Source: Brachypodius melanocephalos
Lineage: Eukaryota; Chordata; Aves; Passeriformes; Pycnonotidae
Reading direction: 5' to 3'
Assembly (NCBI GenBank): GCA_013398615.1
Contig: VZSR01003807.1
Location: forward strand, 36,993,491-37,057,490
Length of the DNA stretch: 64,000 nt
Shown here: in pieces, positions 40,221 through 51,110 of the stretch
Layout: the number at the start of each line of letters is the position of its first letter
Numbering within the stretch: position 1 is the stretch's first letter
The notes under the pieces: model-generated
What the model was told of the DNA's origin: nothing
Seen by the model: only the letters and a program-made list of their open reading frames with translations
Database searches by the model: none
Made by a program: the position numbers and the translations under genes

Positions 40221-42163
40221 AGAGAAAGATTGCCCACCTGCCAGACTGAATAACCTGGCAAAATTTTAGGCTGATTCCCCAAGAAAAAGAGGTTCACAAG
40301 ATCACATATTCAATGTCTTTATGTCTGTTCCCCACTGACAATTTTTGAACCTGATAGTTTGTTTCAAGCAAGTATGATGGAGTACAGCAATCTCCCATAG
40401 ATTTCTACAAGTTTGATGAAAACCATTTTGTGGGCAGATGAGAGAGACCATTGTCAGTACCTTCATTGACAAAAAGCTGCAATTTGAACTCAATTGTTAT
40501 TAGATACCTGAGGATCCACATGGCACAAAGGCATTCTGAATGTCACTGCTAAAAGAAACAATGTGATCATACGGCCAGCATTGTATTAGTCATCAGAGAA
40601 TCCAACCACAGGCTATACAGATCCATAGGGAACTAGGCTTCATTAATTCTGCTACTCATGAAATGCCTTGGGTTTTTTACCTTTACTCCTATGCTTCAGC
40701 TGAGCGGTCATAAATTCGTACGGGCAAAAAAAAGAGCTCCTTCATATAATCTCCCTTTATATATCATCCTTCTCTTACATGAGGAAAAGAATGGCTAAGA
40801 ATAGCTGGTCAGATGATTTACTATTACAATTTTCTGCGGGTATATGGGATTTCTGGATGTCACTCAGCTGCCTTTAACAATAGCAAGGACACAATTGTTT
40901 CCATAGTAATACCCATTCCAAAGGGGTGAAGGTGTGTGTGTTGGGGGGGGACAGTACAAAGCAAACAGAAGGCACAGTTACACAGACTTGCATATAGGAC
41001 AAAAATCAGGCACAACAGAATTTGATTCTGCAACCTTGCTATAGAAATTCCTTTTTTAAGGTCATCCAATTACACCGAAATCAGCAGAAAACTGAGTTAG
41101 CAAGCATGCAGGCAAAACTCTTCCACAGTTTAGACAATGTGAATAGGTGAGAAAGCTTTATGCCTTTTGTCACTCTCCAGTTACGAATAACTTAACCACA
41201 AATGTACCACTGCTAATGAGAGAAGACATCCCCTAGTTTGTGGTGACAGAGTAGTACATATTATTGCCATACTATTTCATTTCTTACTCAGTGCAATAGC
41301 CAAGTGTGGTCTTGCAGGACAGCCTCCTAAATAACCTAGTGGGCTAAAATAGATGGTCTCTCTATGTTGCTCTAAAAAAGAGTAAACCAATAAACAATCC
41401 CTGACAAACAAGCTAAATATGTCTCACACCTTTTCATCTAAAAATACCATCTGCACAGAGAAATTCTGCTGCTGCAGCATCTGTCAGTGCTTTTCTGTCG
41501 TATTCTAGTATTCCTGGACACCCTAAAGGAAACAAACATTGAAGAAACAATGGAAAGCCAACTCTGAAGTAAACAAAGCACTTCTGACTCTTTTGTCTAT
41601 GGTTTAATAGAAAATGCTCATCACATGGTCTCCCAGCTGCAGCAGGAGAAGCACCCAAGAAGGTTCTAATAAAAACAGCTTCTATACATTGCTGAGGGAA
41701 GGCAAGAAATTGAAGACTTTATCCATGATTCCATTTATCCAAGGTGGCTCCTGGTGCTGGTGCTAACAGCTCTGCTGTTGACTCAGTCAGTTATGTGACT
41801 CTGAGCTGGAGCCAATACAGACCTGCAGAAGAGAAGCTCAGGCCTCAGAAAGAGGAACAGGGAATTGGATCATAGGTAATAAGACATTTTAGTCCATATC
41901 TTAGTCCTTAAATGACACAGTTGTTTTCTAGTGTTTTGCAATATAAACTATGAATCCAAACATTAGGTAGTTATCAAAAAACCCCTACATTTAATTTCTA
42001 AATCTCCTCTCCAGGCTGGAGTTCAGAAGTTAGCTTTTCCTAGCCAACCACAGAGAATACTTCCAAGACAGGGCTCTCTTAGGAACACATGATACTGCTG
42101 ATTAACCTTTTGATAAAACATATTGTCTGTTCCTTAATTTTTAAAGTGTTTTCTTCATAATGT
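40221..42163. other. Noncoding DNA, no gene recognised
   Basis: No exon, RNA gene or further repeat family recognised. A short G run with GT dinucleotides lies near 40930-40950. Confidence 0.6.
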
Positions 42164-42425
42164 GAATGCATAGAATGGTTTGGATTGAAAGAGACCTTCT
42201 AGTTCCAACCCCCCACCATGGACAGGGACACCTCCCACTAGACCAGGTTGCTCAAAACCCCATTCAGCCTCATCTTGGAACACTTCCAGGGATGGGGGTC
42301 CTCCACAGCTTCTTTGGACAACCTGTTCCAGTGACTCACTGTCCTCACAATGAAAAATTTCTTTCTAAAATTTCATGTAAACCTGCCCTCTTTCAGTTTA
42401 AAACCATTGCTGTATCATCTTTGCT
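42164..42425 (-). mobile_element. CR1 LINE, 5'-truncated copy with 3' octamer
   Basis: The clearest CR1 in the window. The plus strand begins with CATAGAAT (42169-42176), the reverse complement of the ATTCTATG octamer that ends CR1 elements. It continues 'tggtttggattgaaagagacc', 'ccatggacagggacacctcc', 'agaccaggttgctcaaaacccc', 'cttccagggatgggg', 'acctgttccagtgactcac' and 'ctctttcagtttaaaacc'. The element therefore lies on the minus strand and is a typical dead-on-arrival 5' truncation of about 260 bases. It is less diverged than the copy at 39.96 kb. Confidence 0.9.
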
Positions 42426-45400
42426 CCAGGTAACCATGTGCTGCTTTAGCTGTCCTGGCACCTGAAGCACACTGGAGCAAAGAAGCAGACATTAAGAGGC
42501 AGATAACATCCCTGGTTTTGTGCTTTGATGCATTACTTCTTCAGCAATCACCTCGTAAGCACAATCAAAAATACATGCCTTAAAAAGCAGCTAGAAAATC
42601 ATTACACTGCACAGAAACCCATCCCAGGATGGAAAATGAATGTGTCCTACACACACATTGGATTTCTGAGATGGCTACAGGGACACAACCTGCAGCAGGA
42701 ACATTACTCAATCCCTGCTTCTCAACCTCAAAATGATGTGAGAAAATCTAACTCTTCTCAACAGGGCTGCAAGACAGGTGGTGCCAAAACACAATTACAG
42801 AAGGATTTCTTTGGAAGAAACCCCATCCCACCAGCTGTTTGTCCCATTTTATTCCTTGAGTTGAGCCTACAAGGTGAGCTGCACAGATTGATTCCAGGCT
42901 GATCTGTGCTCAGAATCTTGCTGCCACTGATGTGAATTTATTTTCCTGTGGATCCAGGGATACTGTAGGGCTGCAAAATGAACAGTTAAAGGTGTTCAGT
43001 CCCCTCTTGTCCTAGTAGAAACAATGTTGAATGGGCTTGAGCTCTGTGATTTGGGTTTTGTTGTTTCAACAAGCAGTTGTAAAGCACACACATGCCCCCC
43101 TCCTGCTTTACAGAGCACAAAGTGCTAGTGACCTCGGTGTCACACAGGTGCCACAAGATCTCAGATGAATATTCCCAAGTAACAAAACCTGAACTGGCAG
43201 CCCTTCTGTGACCAAAGTGTTTTATTAGTAAAGACAAGCATGCAACCATACATTTTATGCTGAATACTGTATGACACTACAACAAATTTGTGGGGCAGGA
43301 AGGGATAGCACCAGCAGTCTTTGACCATGAGAACAAATGTAGCCACAATGATCGTAATATTTGTAGAAAGGGCATCAAAAAGCTGGCAGAGGCAAAAGAA
43401 ATAGCCAGACTGTCTCTTGAGGACCAGACTACGATACATCCTGAGGACTGGCACTGGTAGAAGAAAGAGAAGATTGTATTTCTCCTTTGGAGTCACTAGA
43501 TGTTTCTCCTGAAACACAAGGGGAAGTGGTTTCTCCAGACCCACTGTGCTTCCCTGTGCAGCACAAACTGATGGGAGGACTCAGCCTGGGGAGGGAGGGG
43601 GACCCTTAAGTACATCTGCACCCGTGCACTGAGCAGTGTGCTACAACAGGCAATAGCTCTGCCACAATCCACTGCAACCTGTGGGGAGGGATGAGGAAGT
43701 AGGTGATAAGTGCATTTTATCCTAGCTGAGGTTTATAACCATTACAATAGCAACCGAGGTCTCTCCCTCACCCTCCAATAATGGCCTCATTTTATTAAGT
43801 GCCGTACAAACACACAGAAAAAGTGCCTCCTCCGCACAGCTACATCTCGAACAAACTTGAGCTGGAAAATGTGCAGGTCTCATCCAGACTCGTAATTGTT
43901 TCTCATTGCTGGAACTGAACATCTATGCCATACAGACGGATATATACTGTCCCTATTTTAAAAATGACATAATGGGTTGTTTTCATATCTAGCAGGAACA
44001 AGGAAAATGTGAACAAAAGTCAAGAGAGAAAACAAATCTGTATATTTCCATGAAAGAACCAATCTATTTTCAAGTCATCTTAGGCTGTGTTTTTAGTTAG
44101 GTTTTGTTTGTTTATTTGTTGGTTTCTTTTGCCATACTGATGAGTGATATTGATTTGCATCGCATAGGATTTGCAGAAACAATCTGACGTCTATTTCCAT
44201 CAAATGCAGCATTCAGAACACCCAACATCACTTAGAGACTTTCCTGACTTTGATGCCCGTACACTTGCAAAGGTAGAGCATCAGGAAAAAGCTTTGTCAT
44301 CTTGCTTTTCTCAATTCCTTCCCTTCACAGTTTTGTTTATTTGTTTTAGGAACACACTTTTTTTACACTTTGCTATGCATATTTATAATGAAAAGATGAT
44401 TTGTGTCCTCATTACTGCGCTATTGCTCAATGATGAAAAAACCTTAACAAAGGAAAATGATTTTCAGTCAGCTCATAACGTTCTATGCAGGTGAACTGGA
44501 GCTGTAAAGGGTATAATTTAATGAAAGGTGAGAAGATTAAAAAACCCCACTAATAAGGGTGTTTCTCTGCATTGAAAGATCACTTAGGAGCAGAGCACTG
44601 ATTTCCTTTGTGTTAGAAAAATACAATGCAAACATTCAAAAGCAGCATCCCCAAGGTCAAAGAAGCCTATCCTCTCTAACACAGTATACTTACTCTTCTC
44701 CTCAACAACCTCCTTTTTCCACTTGTATCAGCATTTTGTAATTTTCAGATAGTGGAGAGAAAATAAACTCATGTGTCTCAGCCAGCTTTTAGTTCTGAAA
44801 GAACATGCAAAAATGTCACAGAAAACACTGGAGGCTCTGTGCACTATTAGTGGAGCAGCTCATGAACGTCCACCTAGAGCTGCAGACACAGATTCAAAAC
44901 GTGCAGAGAAAGAGACTCCAAAATCATGATCTTTAAGATGCTTGTGAGATTTCTGCCATTTGCTCCAGAGACCTGGAATGAAGAGTGAGTCAATGCCAAG
45001 CCACACTGAGCAGAGCACGTGGTGCCAAATGGTCCAAACACAGAGCCAGTTAGAGCTGCTGGAGCCAAAAGGTGCTGCTCCAAATGGGAGAACCATGCCA
45101 TGGCTTCACACTCAGCACAGCAGCTTCTGTCCAGTGTGCCAGAGCTGAGACTAGAGCATCATACAGAGACAAAAAAAAGGAGGAGGGGTCAGTGGACTTC
45201 AGCCCAAAGGAACATTTCTAAGGCTCCTTCCCCAGACATCAGCAAATGTGTGACAGGCAACAGATGTCAGGTCAGCAATTCTCTGCCTCTGAATGTGGGA
45301 AAGCCTGCGTCTTAAAACAGAGGTTTCTCCTAGCAAGTACTCACCAATCTTCTGGCTCTTCTTTTCTCTTACCTTTGTCAGGAGTTGGTGCAAGGAGTGT

Positions 45401-47699
45401 GACACAGCACAGTATCACTGCCATTAGAGCAAAAGATAAAACCTTGTTAGTACTCTGCAGTGCCACCCTCAACAGAAAAGGTAAAACATCACAAAATATC
45501 AATAGAGCAGAAGATAAAGCTCAACTGCATTATGATGGGTATGGCTACCAACACCTGTCAGCAGTAAACTGAGATTTTTTTAAAAACAGGCATTCTTAAC
45601 TGTGTTACATATTTCTTTCCTTAATTCATTGAGTTCATAATCCAAATTACATAGAACAGCAGCTAAATTAGTTCATCGTTGCTCAACTCCAATTTAAAAG
45701 GACAAAGCAAGAAGCTGAAAAGAATAATATTTGGGGAACTGGATAGCTTCAGGGGATAGTTAATGATGGGATAGAGAGACTTGAATGCCAGCATCACTGG
45801 TTTTAATTTGGTTTGGGGCAGTAGTGACACAAAGTCATTACTGTATGAGAGCTATTCATGGGTCTTTTGTGTGAGAAGAGGTGGTGGTCGCAGTCTGTTC
45901 CTAGCTGGTGGACATCTGCTTTACAAAACCCAGCAGCACATCTCGCTTTCGGCAGCTGGCAAAGTCAAAAGCCAAGATCAGACTTGGGAAAGGAGCAAGG
46001 CTACTGTACTACCCAAGCAACAAGCTGAAGTGTGCTGTGGGGACAGCCCATAACAAGGACACTGCCATGCCTCATCAGTGACACAAACAGCGACTGTCCC
46101 CGGGCAGCTCAACCCTTTCAAAAAGACCAACATTTGACTACATATGGAGCTGGACAATTAACAAAGGCCCCGGGTAACCCACTCACTTTCATGGGTTCTG
46201 TCATTTCCTGGACTGGTTTTTTTTATTTGCTGGATGGTAGTAAAGCTGCTCCTGGACAATGAAATTTCTGATTGGGTTTTTATTGTTATTATTTGCAATG
46301 TGTTAGTGCCTGCAGGTCATAGACAGGATTATGACTTTGTTGTGATAGGTGCTCAGAAACCACTAGTAAGAGACAGTTCTCACTTCGATGACCTTATAGT
46401 TTAAACAGAAAAGCCTGAGAGTGAAAGAAGAAAAAAGATATTATTATCCTCATTTCATAGTGGGGCAGCAACTGTGCAGAAAGACAAACAGCAGTGTGTC
46501 CCAAGGGTCTGAGCTCATGTTGCTCTTCCTGAACTCAGTGAAAACTGCGGGTGCTCAACAGTATGGAAAAAAAGGGGCCAACATCACTTAACAAGTAAGG
46601 AGGAGAACCAGGACTTGGTGCCAAACTGACCTTGCTTGTTTAACAGCTTGCAAAGAAAATGTAGAAAAGCTGAAAAATCGTGTTGCTTTAGGAATATTTG
46701 TTTGTGCTGCAGCAGCACCTGAACTTGTTAGTTCCTCAGGCTCTGTGGTTTAGGGAGAGAAGGCTACCACAGGAAATGGCCAAGGTTTTAGGTCTCGTTT
46801 TTCAATATTTTGTTCTCCTTGTCCAAAATAATTTCTGTTGTGGTCCTCAACCTCAAGGTATGCAGGGGCAGATTTGTACTTATAGTGAAGACCCTCGTCA
46901 ACTTTCTCCCCAAGGACTGTATGCCTGGGAAGTGGTGGAAAGGATTTTGTGCCCCCCATGGTGCTCTTTTCTGCTATCACAGCAGAAAAGTCCCCTAAAA
47001 TGGACAGATAAAGATGAGCCCTTGGGATAAGCAGACAGTCTTCTAAATTAAGAACTGGACATATGAACAAATCTTCTCTCCTGTTTGAAAATTATTTAAG
47101 AAACTGCCACATAAACCTTGTGAAAATCAATCTGCCTGTGGGTAGAACACCGGATAAGTGTTAAAAACCAGTGTACTGGCTTCTTCCATGAGCACACTTC
47201 CAAGTGCATAATTTATGTCTTGTCTGATAGTTGGCTCTACCTATGGATGAAGAGAGAAAAGTGAGCAGACCTCTGAGTTTATATGAGGCAGCAGGAGGAA
47301 ACACTCTTGATTAGAAACGATGGAGAAATCCTGAATGCAGTTGTGGTCCTGCAGGATGTACGAAACTAGGAAGCAAGGGATCTTTTTGAGATAACCAAAG
47401 CATCTAACCTGATTGTTGTAAAGATTTTTTCAAAGTAAATAATCAAGGTCTCAAATGCACCTCTGATCAACCTAAATAGATAAATAAAATGCTTAATGGA
47501 TGAAGGACAACACTCCTGAAATGGCAAAGATATTTTTTCATTAAAATATAAAATTAAACTATTTGGAAAAAATATCTGATTGAGAAGGCAAGAATTTGTG
47601 ATTTAGAAAAAGAGCATAGGATCAGCTGGATTATCTCATCTGTTACCCCCCTGCCTCTTCTTCCTGAAATAAGAACTGAAGGAAATCCCAGTTGCAATA
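42426..47699. other. Noncoding DNA, no gene recognised
   Basis: No exon or RNA gene recognised. A T/G-rich stretch (TTTGTTTGTTTATTTG) lies near 44105-44120 and contains forkhead-like sequences. The open frames are all at most about 127 codons and carry no recognisable domain. Confidence 0.55.
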
Positions 47700-48286
47700 T
47701 GTCGTGGTTTAACCCTGGCCAGCGACTAAGCACCACACAGCTGCTCACTTACTCCCTGCCCCCAGAGGGATAGGGAAGAGAGTTGGGGAAAAAAAAGCAA
47801 AATTCATGGGTTGAGATACAGACAGTTTAATAGAACAGAAAAGGGAGGGGGGGAAATGGATTTACAAAACAAGTGATGCATAATAATAACAGCAGTAATA
47901 ATAACAATACAATTAGGGTATGCAAAACCAGTGATACACAATTCAACTGCTGACCACCTGCTGATTGATGCCCAGCCAGTCCCTGAGCAGTAACCCCAAG
48001 GCTGCTTTCCCCCCAGTTTACAAAATGAGCATGACATCATACACTATGGAATATCTCTTTGGCCAGTTCAGGTCAGCTGTCCTGGCTCCGTGTTCCCCCA
48101 GCTTCTCTTGCCCCCAGTCTACACACAGGTGAGAAGCCAAAAAATCCTTGACTTAGTGTAAACACTGCATAGAAACAATGAAAACATCAGTGCGTTATCA
48201 ACACAGTTCTCATGCTAAATCCAAAACACAGCAGTATATCAGCTACTAGGAAGAAAATTGACTTTATCACAGCCCAAGTCAGGAGA
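47700..48286 (-). mobile_element. Solo LTR of an avian endogenous retrovirus, minus strand
   Basis: The plus strand starts TGTCGTGGTTTAACCC and ends near AAGTCAGGAGA. This is the reverse complement of a widespread avian LTR that I recognise from many neoavian genomes. The expected LTR parts are visible on the minus strand. An ATTAAA polyadenylation signal reads from TTTAAT at 47826-47831, and the TATA-like position near 48015-48025 is decayed. An AATAATAAT-rich stretch sits at about 47880-47910. Immediate flanks CAATA and AAATA match at four of five bases, consistent with a five-base target-site duplication of the ERVL type. No internal viral genes lie beside it, so it is a solo LTR left by recombination. 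The exact subfamily was not checked. Confidence 0.85.
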
Positions 48287-50003
48287 AAATAGTACCTGGG
48301 GTGGTCAATCATGCACTTTAAAAGGCAGGTGTTTTCTAGAATTCCATCATATGGTTGAGAGGCCAGCGAAATTCAGGTAGTCTAGTTTCACTAGGTGTTT
48401 GTAGTTTAAAATTTTGCTCCAAATCAGAATAACAGAATTCTTACCTCAAGAAAGCTGTGGAGAACATTAATTTCAGGTTGATGGTAATAAGCGACTCAGC
48501 TTTCCAAATTTTTGTATTATTTTGCAATATATAATATAAAAGGAAATACTTTGAAACCAAAACTCATTTTGAAGGAAGAAATTGAAATGTTTAGCATGGA
48601 AATGTCACAACGAGACATTCCCACACTGTCGGAACATCCCTCCACCACTTACTCTTTTTTAAATGACATTTTCAGTGCAACCAACACAAGTTTGCAAAGC
48701 ATTTCAGTTTTGACAAGGTTGCATTTTCCAGTGGAAAATGGAAAGCCACTTTTTCAAAAGTTTTCAAACCAGGTCCAGTGAGAACAGGTATTATAGGATT
48801 GTAACAACTTTCCCTTTGCAAAATTGCTAAATTGCAAACAGGATGCTGGAAGAGGGGCTGGAGTGTGCAAGGCTTTAGGGGTCCCAGGGTGCCTCATGGT
48901 TATGAAGGTTGAGAACCTGCTGCTTGAATCACTTCTGGCTACCCATACATCTTGGCTCCTGTTGAGCTTGTAGGCTGGACAGGCCGTAACAACTGTGCGG
49001 GATTGTAAGGGGGAAAAACCCTCAGTATGTGGGCACGGCTACATATTCAACCCCGCAATGCCCTTCTTTATCACCCAGGTTTAGAAGTGATGGAAAGAAG
49101 GATTATCCCAAGACTGGAGTAACTCTCAGTTCAGGATGGGAATCTTTAGCAAGCCAAGAACGTGGAGGTAGGATGAACAGTAACATGCGCCCTTAAATTC
49201 CCTCTGAGGGCTTATTTTGGTCTGGCAATGTCCACCTGATGTGACTTGCAGAGGGGATGTGCCCCTCCATAGCCTTGGGAGAGAAAGTTAACTTGGTAGG
49301 TTCACACTAAAAGCAAAAGTACTCAACTCTTCCAAAGAATTAAAGAAAAAGTGTTAGTCCTTTGAGAAGTCTGTACTTTCTGAAATGCACAGCTAAAGAG
49401 GAGTCTAGTCTGATTTAACGCAGTCCTAAAAAAAGTTCTTTCTGCATTCCATCAGCTCCGAATGACCAAACAGACGGACTAATACCAGAAACTCAAGCTG
49501 GGCACAAATGAGTTGGCATCTTTTTCCCCCTTCCACTTTTCTCACAGGGAGTGCCATTTGAAATTATCTCCTTTCTTGTTAATTTAACGATTACCATCAA
49601 AAAGAGCCAGCGGCTGAAAAATTATAGGCAGTAATTATGATCTTGCAGACTCGCTCTGGGACTGGATGCAGGGAAAACATTGGATAGTAAGAATGAGCCT
49701 GTGCTCCTTGGCAGATGCACTTTGGTAGATGGAGCCTGGAGATTTCGCTTGCCTCAGACTTCGGGGGCCCAGCTTGAGAAGTCCTCAGGAGGAAGAGTCA
49801 CTGCGAGATGGCAGGCACATCTTGAGTTAGACACTCCTAAAAATACAGCCACCTGAAACCTTTAACAGTCACTTGTGGAGAGTTGGTGGGGTTTTTTTAA
49901 CCTGATAAACAAGCAAAATCACGTATTCGTCCTCTGTGCGTGGATGCACCAGTTCAGGTAAATGGTAGATGGACCAGTTAATGCCTTTAGATACCATGTC
50001 TAA
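48287..50003. other. Noncoding DNA upstream of the CpG island
   Basis: No exon recognised. The stretch at about 49560-49660 carries several TAAT cores (for example GTTAATTTAACG and GTAATTATGATC) and looks like a possible conserved noncoding element, but conservation cannot be judged from one sequence. Confidence 0.5.
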
Positions 50004-50021
50004 ATGATAAATATTTATCAT
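50004..50021. promoter_or_regulatory. 18-base perfect palindrome with inverted GATA sites
   Basis: ATGATAAATATTTATCAT is its own reverse complement. It contains TGATAA and TTATCA, that is, two facing WGATAR sites separated by ATAT. It lies about 340 bases upstream of the GC-rich island. The palindrome is seen directly; the regulatory role is inferred. Confidence 0.4.
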
Positions 50022-50339
50022 GTTTCAGTATTAATTCGTGCAAAGACAAATACATATGTATGACACTGCAGAGGCAGAAGAACACGATCAAAGCCGGCTG
50101 GATATTTACAGTGTTTAGGAACTGGCTGTTGAAGAAAGCTCAGCTTTCCAGTTATGCCCATTGCCTGCCCACCTTTGGAGCCATTTCACCCCTCAGAGAC
50201 GAGAGAATCCCCAGTACTTCTGAGGGCTGCCATGACGACTGTCGTATAAGCCCGAAAACACCGAAGGAGGGACTCAGGGGTAGTGAGAAAAAGGGAAATA
50301 AACTATGTCAAACCTCTGGTGTTCCACAGGAAATACTGG

Positions 50340-51110
50340 GACGGGGAAAGGACGCCCCACGAGGGCAGCCACAGCCGCCAACCTCCGCAGCTCCCCGGAT
50401 GCGCCAACCCCGCGGCCCCGGGCCGAGAGCGAAGCCGGTCCCCGCTGTCCCCACGCGGTGCGGGCGGCTGGCGGGGCCGGGCCCGGTCCCCGCGGCGGGG
50501 ATGCGCCGGCCGCCCCCCNNNNNNNNNNNNNNNNNNNNNNNNNNNNNNNNNNNNNNNNNNNNNNNNNNNNNNNNNNNNNNNNNNNNNNNNNNNNNNNNNN
50601 NNNNNNNNNNNNNNNNNNGGGGGGGGGCAGGGGAGGGCTGCGGGTGCCCCCCGGTCGGGGGCCAGGGACCCGTCGTCCCCCTCAAAGTTTGTTGGCGGCG
50701 TGAGTGGGAGGGAGGTTTTCGGGGAATGACACCGCCTGCCCCGACGGCGGAACGGGCGGAGGGGAGGCGGCTGCCTGCGGAGCATCCCTCCCCGTGATCC
50801 GCCGCTGCGTCCCGCGGCGATCGCGACCCACGCTGCGGCGGGGGCCGGGGACCGCGCGGGTGTCGCCTCTGCCCCGAGCACGGCCCCGCGGCGCCGCCTC
50901 GGGCGGCTGGGGCGAGTTGGAGGCAGCCCGGCGGCCACCCGGGAAAAGCCGGTGCTCCGGGAGCGCAGTTCGACTTCGCGAGCCCGGCCGGAGGAGGGGG
51001 GACCCGGCGGCCGAGGGGAGCCCGGCAGCGGGCGGGGGGTGCGGGCGGCTGGTGGCGTTATGGTTAACACGCGTCTATTCTTCTGTGCGCGGAGACGGTA
51101 GCCTCCCGGG
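50340..51110 (+). promoter_or_regulatory. CNR1: CpG island, probable CNR1 promoter and exon 1 region
   Basis: This is the only dense CpG-rich block in the window, contrasting sharply with the AT-rich sequence on both sides. Five GGGCGG boxes (Sp1-type sites) start at 50462, 50754, 50901, 51030 and 51043. No convincing TATA box is visible, as expected for an island promoter. A 100-base N gap interrupts it. It lies upstream of the CNR1 coding exon on the same strand, and in mammals CNR1 has noncoding 5' exons separated from the coding exon by a long intron. I therefore infer that it carries the CNR1 transcription start. Possible splice donors are GTGAGT at 50700 and GTATGT at 51551 (after GAG). 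Long open frames through this island, such as minus 50303-51208, run across the N gap and are artefacts of stop-poor GC-rich DNA. Confidence 0.7.
50519..50618. other. Assembly gap of exactly 100 N
   Basis: One hundred N between CGCCCCCC on the left and nine G on the right. A gap of exactly 100 is the usual placeholder for unknown size. C- and G-rich flanks are typical of sequencing dropout in avian promoters. The true missing length may be larger or smaller than 100. Confidence 0.98.
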
